From Kutzneria sp. 744 (GTDB taxonomy: Bacteria; Actinomycetota; Actinomycetes; Mycobacteriales; Pseudonocardiaceae), in NCBI RefSeq assembly GCF_000568255.1, contig NZ_KK037166.1:5109513-5158026 (forward strand): a stretch of DNA of 48,514 nucleotides, written 5' to 3'. Below, one piece after another: positions 42,073 to 48,514 of the stretch. The notes below the pieces were generated by a model, which was not told the origin of the DNA, searched no databases, and saw only the letters and a program-made list of their open reading frames with translations. The translations under genes and the position numbers were made by a program. Each line of letters begins with the position of its first letter. Position 1 is the stretch's first letter.

Positions 42073-42132
42073 TCCGTCGCCGGCGGTCGTTGTCGTTGCG
42101 CCACGCAAACGTGTCGATGCGCCGGCGACGGA
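42073..42132. repeat. 13-bp perfect inverted repeat
   Basis: TCCGTCGCCGGCG (42073-42085) and CGCCGGCGACGGA (42120-42132) with 34 bases between. It is the second of three stem-loops in the same gap. Confidence 0.7.
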
Positions 42133-42150
42133 AGGTCAGGTGCGAGGAAG

Positions 42151-42182
42151 GCCGGTCCGTCCGGGGGGCGGGGACGGCCGGC
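42151..42182 (-). terminator. Hairpin at the end of the MFS gene
   Basis: GCCGGTCCGTCC pairs with GGACGGCCGGC with one bulged T, 39 bp beyond the exporter stop. Confidence 0.6.
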
Positions 42183-42220
42183 CTGCGCTCGCCTTGTCGA
42201 TTCGGTTCCTCACTTCGTCA

Positions 42221-43825
42221 TCAGACGGTCACTGCCTCGAACACCTCGGTCCTGGCCTCCTTGTCCTCGGTCTTGTTCTCGTCCTTGGGGGCCGGCGGGG
42301 TGGGCTTGATCCGGCGCAGCAGGGCGATGGTGAAGATCGCCGCGCCGACCGCCACGATGCCGCCGGCGATCGCCGAGTAGTGCAGGGAGCTGGTGAAGGC
42401 CTCGCGGGCCACGGCCAGCAGGGAGTCGGCCTGGGCCTGGGGCAGGCCGTGAGCCACGGTCGAAGCGGTGGCCAGGGTCTGGTTGGACGCCTCGACCGCG
42501 TTGGCCGGAACGTTCTGCGGGGTGTGGGCGGTGAAGTAGCTGCCGTAGACCGCGGCGCCGACGGAGCCGAGGATGGCGATGCCCAGGGCGCCGCCGAGCT
42601 CCTGGCCGGTCTCCAGCAGTGCGGAGGCGGCGCCGGCCCGCTCGGCCGGGGCGGCCGCCACGACCAGGTCGGTGATGCAGGTCAGGATGATCGCGATGCC
42701 CAGGCCGATGCCGATCGCGCCGCCCATCAGCGTGAACATGTTGCGCTCGACGGAAAGCTGGGTCATGACCACGAAGCCGACGGCGGCGATGAGGAAGCCG
42801 GTGGCGATGATGTAGGCGGGGCGGACGGTGCGGGCCACGATCGTCACGAACGGCACGACCAGCGTGACCACGACCGGGGAGGCCATCGTCCACAGCGCCG
42901 CCTCGAAGGGGCTCATCCGCAGGACTTCCATCATGTACTGGGTGGTGAAGATGCCGAACCCGATCAGGCAGAACGCGCAGGCGATGCTGACGGTCATGGA
43001 GGCGCCGAAGTCGCGGTTGCGGAACAGCTGCGGGTCGATCATCGGGTGCTGGAGCGTCTTCTGACGGCGGACGAACACGTAGCCGAGGACGGCGCCGACG
43101 ACGATCGCGACGGCCGGCAGGGTGGAGAAGCCGTTGACCGCGGTCTCCTTGAGGCCCCAGATGATCGAGAGCACGCCGGCCAGCGACAGCAGGCCGGAGG
43201 CGAAGTCGAACTTGCCGGCCTGGCCCTTGGGCAGGCGGTACTCGGGGACCAGCGTCGGGACCAGGATCAGCAGCAGCACGACGAAGGGGGCGTTGATCAG
43301 GAAGACCGAGCCCCAGGAGAACCAGTTCAGCAGCAGGCCGGAGACGATCGGGCCCAGCGCGGCGCCGGCGGACAGGCCGGCCGACCACACGGCGATGGCC
43401 GAGCGGCGCTGCTTCTCGTCGTGGAACATGTTGCGCACCAAGGCAAGCGTGGACGGCATGAGGGTGGCGCCGCCGATGCCCTGGATGGCTCGTTCGACGA
43501 TCAGGGTGGTCGGGTCGGTGGCGAAGGCGGCCGCCACGGAGGCGAGGCCGAAGATGACCGAGCCGATGATCAGGAGCTTGCGGCGGCCGATCCGGTCGCC
43601 GATGTTGCCCATCGTGATGAGCAGGCCGGCGAGCACGAAGCCGTACATGTCGATGATCCACAACTGCTCGGTGCCGCTGGGGGCCAGGGCCGAGGAGATC
43701 GACGGGATCGCGAAGTAGAGGACGGTCATGTCCATGGACACCAGGAGCAGCGGGAGCACCAGGACGGCGAGGCCGATCCATTCGCGCCGTCCGGCGAGGC
43801 GGGGTGTTTGCGTGGCGTGTGTCAT
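42221..43825 (-). CDS. MFS drug exporter, DHA2 (EmrB/QacA) family
   Basis: 534 aa with 14 predicted membrane helices. The ATG at 43825 is MTHATQTPRLAGRREW. Signatures are LVSMDMTVLYFAIPSIS in helix 1, GDRIGRRKLL in loop 2-3, and the motif C-type GLSAGAALGPIVSGLL in helix 5. These proton antiporters export drugs or secondary metabolites. A charged tail (KDENKTEDKEA) ends the protein. An inverted/direct repeat region just upstream suggests TetR control, but no TetR gene is adjacent. Confidence 0.93.
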   Translation of the reverse strand: MTHATQTPRLAGRREWIGLAVLVLPLLLVSMDMTVLYFAIPSISSALAPSGTEQLWIIDMYGFVLAGLLITMGNIGDRIGRRKLLIIGSVIFGLASVAAAFATDPTTLIVERAIQGIGGATLMPSTLALVRNMFHDEKQRRSAIAVWSAGLSAGAALGPIVSGLLLNWFSWGSVFLINAPFVVLLLILVPTLVPEYRLPKGQAGKFDFASGLLSLAGVLSIIWGLKETAVNGFSTLPAVAIVVGAVLGYVFVRRQKTLQHPMIDPQLFRNRDFGASMTVSIACAFCLIGFGIFTTQYMMEVLRMSPFEAALWTMASPVVVTLVVPFVTIVARTVRPAYIIATGFLIAAVGFVVMTQLSVERNMFTLMGGAIGIGLGIAIILTCITDLVVAAAPAERAGAASALLETGQELGGALGIAILGSVGAAVYGSYFTAHTPQNVPANAVEASNQTLATASTVAHGLPQAQADSLLAVAREAFTSSLHYSAIAGGIVAVGAAIFTIALLRRIKPTPPAPKDENKTEDKEARTEVFEAVTV

Positions 43826-43841
43826 GGCTCAAAACATACAC

Positions 43842-43870
43842 ACGTTCCGTACGCTTGTATAGAACGTACG
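43842..43870. promoter_or_regulatory. Candidate TetR-type operator of the exporter
   Basis: ACGTTC (43842) and GAACGT (43862) form an inverted repeat, and the palindrome CGTACG occurs twice, 17 bp apart (43848 and 43865). It lies 17-45 bp before the exporter ATG, where repression of the promoter would work. Confidence 0.5.
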
Positions 43871-44034
43871 TTTAAAAGCGCCTGGAACTGGGGAAACTCC
43901 TAGGCGACGCCCCCGATCGGGTGCATGTGAGTGGGTCGGACGGACTCATCGGGGCAGTTTTCGAGGGACGATGTCCGGAAGTGGCGCGCCGCGCCGACGT
44001 TCCCGGTGACAGTCCCGACAAGAGGAGCGGCACC

Positions 44035-44448
44035 GTGAAATACCTGATCCTGGCCTACGGCTCGCAGCGCGACTACGACGCGATGGCCGGTCGGCCCACC
44101 GACGGCGGCCCGAGCTGGACGCCCCAGGACTTCGAGGCCATGGGCACGTACATGGAGAAGCTGAACAACGACCTGGCCGAGTCCGGCGAGCTGGTGGAGA
44201 CCCGCGGCCTGACCGCCCCGGTGCACGCCCGCCGCCTGCGGCAACAGGACGGCGCCATGGTCGTCACCGACGGCCCGTACGCCGAGGCCGAGGAGGTCCT
44301 GGCCGGCTACTGGGTGGTCGAGTGCGACAGCTACGACCGGGCCACGGAGATCGCCACCCGGCTGTTCCACGTGCCCGGTCCGGTCGGTGCCGGGGCCGAC
44401 GTGGTGATCGACATCCGGCCCGTCGCCGAAAGCCGCCACGAGCTGTGA
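44035..44448 (+). CDS. YCII/DGPF-domain protein
   Basis: 137 aa. The GTG at 44035 has AGAGGAG 7 bp upstream. VVTDGPYAEAEEVLAGYWVVECDSYDRATEIA is the DGPF signature of the YCII-related family, which forms small dimeric alpha/beta proteins. It overlaps the following ECF sigma gene (GTGA). DGPF proteins are the usual neighbours of ECF42 sigma factors; their exact role is unknown, and they are not classical anti-sigma factors. Confidence 0.9.
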   Translation: MKYLILAYGSQRDYDAMAGRPTDGGPSWTPQDFEAMGTYMEKLNNDLAESGELVETRGLTAPVHARRLRQQDGAMVVTDGPYAEAEEVLAGYWVVECDSYDRATEIATRLFHVPGPVGAGADVVIDIRPVAESRHEL

Positions 44449-45767
44449 CCGGCCACGGGGACCTGCTGCGGGAGCTGACGCCGCAGGTCCTCGCTGCCCT
44501 CGTCCGCCGCTACGGGCACTTCGACATCGCCGAGGACGCGGTGCAGGAAGCGCTGCTCGCCGCCGCCCAGCAGTGGCCGGCCGGCGTGCCGGACGACCCC
44601 AAGGCGTGGCTGATCACCGTGGCGTCCCGGCGGCTGACCGACCTGCTGCGCAGCGAAAGTGCCCGCCAGCGCCGGGAAAGCGCCTGGCTCCCGCCTTCGC
44701 AGCACGCGCCGTCGACCGACGACTCGCTGGTGCTGCTTTTCCTGTGCTGCCACCCGAGTCTGTCGCCGTCGTCGCAGATCGCCTTGACGCTGCGGGCGGT
44801 CGGCGGCCTCACCACCGCCGAGATCGCCCGGGCGTTCCTGGTGCCCGAGGCCACGATGACCCGGCGGATCGGCCGGGCCAAGCAGACCGTGAAGGCCAGC
44901 GGCGTGCCGTTCGGCCTGCCGGCCGACGACCGGCTGCCGGTGGTGCTGCACGTGCTGTACCTGATCTTCAACGAGGGTTATGCCGGCCCGGGTCGGGTCG
45001 AGCTGACGGCGGAGGCGATCCGGCTGGCCCGCATGGTGCGCCGGCTGCGGCCCGATGACGCGGAAGTCGCCGGGCTGCTGGCGTTGATGCTGCTCACCGA
45101 CGCCCGGCGGCCGGCCCGCACGGGCCCTTACGGCGAGCTGGTGGCGATGGCCGATCAGGACCGGAACCTGTGGCATGCCAAGGACATCGCCGAGGGCATC
45201 GACCTGGTCACTGCCGCGTGGACACGTGAGTTTCCCTTTCAGGAAACAAGGGGTTACGGCACCAGGCCCAGCGCCGCTGCCATTTGTCACGCGTCCGGGT
45301 GCCAGGGTCCAGCTGCGCGGTATCAAGGGCCAGGAACTTGATCCGTGAAATTCGCCTTTCAAGGTGGACCGCATTTGCTTGGGTCTAATTCTTTGGGAGT
45401 GCCGAACTCCGTTAGAAGATCGGCCATTCGTTTACTATGCAACTCTACGAATGGAATATAGGTCGAAGTTATTCTAATCGTCGGAGGTGCTAAGCGGGCG
45501 CCCAGACGTGCTATCACTTAAGAAAGTGAAACCGCTGGCGCGCCCGCTCATCGTTCGCGATGGTCGACGGGCCCGCTGAAAGGCTTGGCGCTGTTGGATG
45601 ATCGCCTCGGCGACGACCACCGTCTGCATTCCGTGCGCGCCCATCTGTTGGAGATGGCGGGTTCCCGCACGGCGGCGCGGGCGTCGTACCGGGAGGCGGC
45701 TCGCCTGGCCATGAGCTTGCCCCAGCAGCGGTATCTCAACGCCCGCGCCGACCGTCTCACGGACTGA
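44445..45767 (+). pseudogene. ECF42-type RNA polymerase sigma factor, interrupted by an artefact
   Basis: The GTG at 44445 (VTGHGDLLRELTPQVLAALVRRYGHF) opens a sigma-70-like protein with region 2 (AEDAVQEALLAAAQQW...AWLITVASRRLTDLLR), region 4 (LTLRAVGGLTTAEIARAFLVPEATMTRRIGRAK) and the long C-terminal TPR-like extension of ECF42 (FNEGYAGPGRVELTAEAIRLARMV). The frame is sound to about 45226. It then runs into sequence of low quality and stops. The expected C-terminus, GLALLDDRLGDDHRLHSVRAHLLE...RADRLTD, resumes near 45575 and ends at 45767. About 50-60 expected residues are unreadable. The gene is probably intact in the organism. Confidence 0.75.
45226..45554. other. Low-GC block inside the sigma factor gene, probable assembly seam
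   Basis: About 330 bp, much of it near 45 percent GC in a 70 percent GC genome. It has stop codons in all frames and no repeat ends. Faint matches to the expected sigma sequence on both edges (for example near 45270 and 45540-45570) suggest noisy contig ends rather than an inserted element. Confidence 0.55.
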
Positions 45768-46866
45768 AGTCGGTCTTCACGGCGTCGAAGGGGTTGACCT
45801 TGCCGTCCAGCAGCGGGTCGACGGCCTTGTTGCCCTTGAGGTGCCGTTGGAAGAAGGCCGTGACGTAGGTCGAGGCGATCGTCCGCTGCTGCTGCTCGGT
45901 CAGCTCCTTCTGGTCCGGATGCGTTGTCTGGCCCGGGATCCACGCCTGGCAGTAGCCGGGCCTGGTGCCCGGGACGGCGTCGTCGTGCCCCGCGACCTGC
46001 CCGCTGCTGGGCGACCACTGGGTGTTGTAGAAGTCGTGGTTGCCGCCGGTCAGCGTGTACCGGTAGATCGGGACGGCGTTCTTTCCCTTTGACTGCTGGA
46101 AATAGGAGCCGGTGTTGACCTGGTCGCAGGTGCCCCACATGGTGGCGAACGGCACCTTGGTCACGATCTCGCCGTTCCAGTTGTCGGTCGGGGCGAAGGC
46201 GAACGTCGCCCGGACGTTCACACCGGGCGGCCATTCGTCGTGGCGGATGTCGGCGATCTGTTGCATGACACCGCCGCCGCCCATGGAATGCCCGATCGTG
46301 CCCACGTCGGTCAGGTCCACATGTCCCTTGAAGTCCACTGTGGACTTGTGGCCCTGGGCGTCGGTGAACTGGCCTTTGAGCGGTCCACCGCCCGTCGCCG
46401 AGAGCTGCTGCCACATCGCCAGCTGGGCGTTGATCAGCGCCGCCCGGGTGTAGTACACCGTCGGCGCCTGCCCGAAGGAGGTGGCGTTGATGCCGTTCGC
46501 GCCGATGGAGACCACCACGAACCCCTGGCTGGCCAGCTGTTTCGCCAGGTAGTCGTAGCCACGGTAGCTCGGGATCTGGCCGACGCCGCTCGGGCACGGC
46601 CAGTCCTGGGTTCCCGTGCCGACGGCGCAGGTGTCCCACAGCCCGTGCTCGATCATGATCAGCGGATGCGTGCCGTGGGCCAGGTCCCGCGGGTAGAACA
46701 CCACCCCGTCCAGCTCGTTGCGGCCGTCGTAGCCGATCGACGCCGGCGGCGTGAACGCCTGGTCGCCGAGGTTGTACGTGACCGAGCCCACGTCGTAGGT
46801 CTCGGCCTGCGCCGGAGCGGCGGTGATCCCCAGCGCAACAGCCACGACCGCCCAGAGTGCCTTCAT
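45757..46866 (-). CDS. Secreted alpha/beta hydrolase (lipase/PAF-acetylhydrolase-like)
   Basis: 369 aa. The ATG at 46866 starts a signal peptide (MKALWAVVAVALGITAAPAQA, cleaved after about residue 21). The nucleophile elbow GHSMGGGG, an oxyanion region MIEHGLWDT and a late His in GGNHDFYN form the triad with an Asp that I cannot fix. Paired cysteines (CAV...DWPCP and GTCDQV...GYCQAW) suit an extracellular enzyme. It is single, convergent with the sigma factor and divergent from the TetR operon. The substrate is unknown. Confidence 0.85.
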   Translation of the reverse strand: MKALWAVVAVALGITAAPAQAETYDVGSVTYNLGDQAFTPPASIGYDGRNELDGVVFYPRDLAHGTHPLIMIEHGLWDTCAVGTGTQDWPCPSGVGQIPSYRGYDYLAKQLASQGFVVVSIGANGINATSFGQAPTVYYTRAALINAQLAMWQQLSATGGGPLKGQFTDAQGHKSTVDFKGHVDLTDVGTIGHSMGGGGVMQQIADIRHDEWPPGVNVRATFAFAPTDNWNGEIVTKVPFATMWGTCDQVNTGSYFQQSKGKNAVPIYRYTLTGGNHDFYNTQWSPSSGQVAGHDDAVPGTRPGYCQAWIPGQTTHPDQKELTEQQQRTIASTYVTAFFQRHLKGNKAVDPLLDGKVNPFDAVKTDFSP

Positions 46867-46906
46867 GTCCGGCGACCGTACCGAGCAGTTGTCAGAAACC
46901 TGTTGC

Positions 46907-46945
46907 TTGACACCCCGGCCTCATGCAGTAAACATTTACTGCATG
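46907..46945 (+). promoter_or_regulatory. Promoter and autoregulatory operator of the TetR gene
   Basis: TTGACA (46907-46912) is followed 16-18 bp later by TAAACAT (46929-46935). Over the -10 and the start codon lies a perfect palindrome: CATGCAGTAAA (46922-46932), CA, then TTTACTGCATG (46935-46945), which contains the ATG at 46943. Transcription would begin at or next to the ATG, so the mRNA is probably leaderless and repressed by its own product. Confidence 0.75.
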
Positions 46946-47527
46946 GACAGCCGGGACGCGTTGCTGCAGGCCGCCGCCGAGGAGTTCGCGCGCAGCGGGC
47001 TGAAGGGGACGCGGGTGCGGGAGATCGTCGAGCGCTCGGGCGTGAACGAACGGATGATCTACCACCATTTCGGCAGCAAGGAAGGGCTGTTCCGGGCGGT
47101 CGTCGAGCGTGAGTTCGGAGGCATGGGGCAGGCCTGGCGCCAGGCGATGGCCGAGGCCGCCGAGCTGGAGCCGTACGAAGGGGTGCGGCTGGCGTTCTGC
47201 ACGCTGTTCGACCTCGTGCACAGCCGGCCGCTGCTGGTCCCGCTGGCCATGCAGGAGGGGCTGGGCGGCTGGGGTGTCCGTCCGCCACTGCCGGCCGACG
47301 CGCTCCCGGCCGAACTGCGCGACCTGCATGAACGTGGCGTCGAGGCCGGCACTTTTCGGGCCGACGTGGCGTTCGAGGTGCTGTACGCGACGGCCGTCAT
47401 GACGCTGATGGGGACACCGGCGATGGCCGGGCGGTTCCCGGCGGTGCTGGCCGAGCGGGACATGACGCAACTGCGCGACCAGATGGTGGCGCTGCTGTTG
47501 GACGGACTGACAGGGGGAAGACGATGA
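46943..47527 (+). CDS. TetR-family transcriptional repressor
   Basis: 194 aa from the ATG at 46943. The TetR helix-turn-helix reads GTRVREIVERSGVNERMIYHHFGSKEGLF, followed by a helical ligand-binding domain. The start codon lies inside a 24-bp palindrome, a strong hint of autorepression. The stop overlaps the ATG of a FAD-dependent monooxygenase, so regulator and enzyme form one operon. The ligand may be the monooxygenase substrate, typically an aromatic compound or antibiotic. Confidence 0.93.
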   Translation: MDSRDALLQAAAEEFARSGLKGTRVREIVERSGVNERMIYHHFGSKEGLFRAVVEREFGGMGQAWRQAMAEAAELEPYEGVRLAFCTLFDLVHSRPLLVPLAMQEGLGGWGVRPPLPADALPAELRDLHERGVEAGTFRADVAFEVLYATAVMTLMGTPAMAGRFPAVLAERDMTQLRDQMVALLLDGLTGGRR

Positions 47528-48514
47528 CGGTGCTGGTGGTGGGGGCGGGCCCGACGGGCCTGACCATGGCTCTGGACCTGGCCCGGCGCGGCGTGCCGGT
47601 GCGGGTGATCGACAAGGCGCCGGCCTACTTCGCCGGCTCGCGGGGCAAGGGGGTGCAGGACCGCACCCTGGAGGTGTTCGCGGACCTCGGGATCCGGGAC
47701 GAGATCCTGGCCGCCGGCCGACACATGACGATGCGGATGTACGTCAACGGCGAGCACACCCGCGACGCCGCCGGGAGCGCGTTGATCCTTCCTCAGTGGA
47801 AGGTCGAGGAGGCGCTGCGGGACCGGCTGGCCGAGCACGGCGTCAAGGTGGAGCTGGACACCGAGCTGCTCGACCTCGACGGCGCCACGAACCACGGCCG
47901 GATCGACCACGACTACCTGGTGGGCTGCGACGGCGGCCGGAGCACGGTCCGCAAGCTGCTGGGCGTGCCGTTTGAGGGCGTGACCGCCGACGGCGACCAG
48001 CTGATGATGCTCGGCGACGTCGAGGTCAGCGGCCTGGACCCCGACTACTGGCACATGTGGATTGGGAACGGCTACTACGCGCTGGCCCCGTTTCGCACGG
48101 TTCCGCAGTGGCAGGTGCAGATCGTGCCGCCCGAGCCGCTCGGCGAGCAGCCGTCGCTGGAGGTGTTCCAGCGCCTGTTCGACGAGATGACCGGCTGGTC
48201 GGGCGTGACGCTGAGCAATCCGACCTGGCTGTCGACCTACCGCGTGAACGTCCGCATGGTGCGGAAGTTCCGTGTGGGCAACGTCTTCCTGGCCGGTGAC
48301 GCGGCGCACGTGCATCCGCCGACCGGCGGTCTCGGCATGAACACGGGCATCCAGGACGCCTACAACCTGGGCTGGAAGCTGGCGGCGGTGATCAACGGCG
48401 AGGCCGGCGACGCGCTGCTCGACACCTACGAGGCGGAGCGGCTGCCGATCGCGGAGTGGACGCTGGGCACCAGCGCCGAGGGGTTGCAGAAGGTCGCGGC
48501 GGCCGTCCGGAGCG
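47524..48514 (+). CDS. FAD-dependent aromatic monooxygenase (PheA/TetX type), truncated by the window end
   Basis: The ATG at 47524 overlaps the TetR stop. 330 residues are visible and the frame is open at the window edge. The FAD-binding GAGPTGLTMALDLARRG, the DG motif VGCDGGRSTVRKLLG and the second FAD motif GDAAHVHPPTGGLGMNTGIQDAYNLGWKLA identify a class A flavoprotein hydroxylase of the kind that hydroxylates aromatic compounds or antibiotics (rifampicin monooxygenase-like). About 100-200 residues are missing beyond the edge. It is likely induced by its substrate through the TetR protein. Confidence 0.9.
   Translation, partial: MTVLVVGAGPTGLTMALDLARRGVPVRVIDKAPAYFAGSRGKGVQDRTLEVFADLGIRDEILAAGRHMTMRMYVNGEHTRDAAGSALILPQWKVEEALRDRLAEHGVKVELDTELLDLDGATNHGRIDHDYLVGCDGGRSTVRKLLGVPFEGVTADGDQLMMLGDVEVSGLDPDYWHMWIGNGYYALAPFRTVPQWQVQIVPPEPLGEQPSLEVFQRLFDEMTGWSGVTLSNPTWLSTYRVNVRMVRKFRVGNVFLAGDAAHVHPPTGGLGMNTGIQDAYNLGWKLAAVINGEAGDALLDTYEAERLPIAEWTLGTSAEGLQKVAAAVRS

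Noticed and set aside
42047-43903. 618-codon plus-strand ORF across the exporter gene
   Set aside because: It is the mirror of the DHA2 exporter on the other strand, with a repetitive Asp/Gly/Arg composition typical of shadow frames in high-GC DNA.

Overview
The window is chromosomal DNA of a high-GC actinomycete. GTG and TTG starts are frequent, neighbouring genes overlap by ATGA/GTGA, terminators are hairpins without a U-tract, and MprAB-like, Zur-island, VanW, ECF42 and roadblock genes are all present. The gene content fits Pseudonocardiaceae (Kutzneria/Amycolatopsis-like), but no rRNA or marker gene is here to prove it. There is no phage, IS element, CRISPR array or large biosynthetic cluster.

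Layout. 109-1762: a MogA/MoaB protein and a divergent sugar-nucleotide epimerase. 1759-9798: a two-armed locus. The left arm (minus) encodes a polytopic membrane protein, an OmpR-type regulator, a histidine kinase and a methyltransferase. The right arm (plus) encodes a GT2 glycosyltransferase, a DUF2064 protein, a methyltransferase, a molybdopterin oxidoreductase fused to a cytochrome-b-like membrane domain, and a small membrane protein. 9942-11483: an HtrA/PepD protease. 11569-18910: a galactoside island with galT, a DeoR regulator and a GH42 beta-galactosidase, divergent from an ABC sugar importer. 19145-22228: a flippase-like membrane gene and an MprAB-like two-component pair. 22373-24152: small housekeeping-type genes. 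24317-27170: a zinc-starvation island of two divergent operons (rpmB-rpmG-rpsN-rpsR and mrf-rpmE2-rpmF) with Zur-like boxes between them. 27224-30532: BluB, a diguanylate cyclase and a NarL-type regulator. 31039-36717: a secreted penicillin-acylase-family enzyme and a two-gene cassette of unknown function containing a P-loop protein. 36905: tRNA-Arg(CCT). 37105-41191: remnants of an SDR and a TetR gene, a roadblock cluster and a VanW protein. 41387-48514: a possible conflict-system protein, a DHA2 exporter, a YCII/ECF42 pair, a secreted hydrolase, and a TetR/FAD-monooxygenase operon that runs off the end.

Sequence quality matters. Four genes (6941-8054, 19145-20182, 24696-26115, 44445-45767) are broken by 120-500 bp of odd, low-GC or homopolymer-rich sequence. 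The ends of these blocks read as error-ridden copies of the gene's own adjoining sequence, so they look like untrimmed contig ends joined head to tail. Three further genes (27910, about 39099, 41191) carry single-base frameshifts. At 37462 an SDR and a TetR gene are joined with both 5' ends missing.

Most interesting biology: the uncharacterised glycosyltransferase/molybdo-oxidoreductase/two-component locus; an identical direct-repeat box at the same distance upstream of htrA and of the mprA-like regulator; a related hairpin at each end of the zinc island, one of which covers the bluB start site; and a 13-bp palindrome repeated inside coding sequences.
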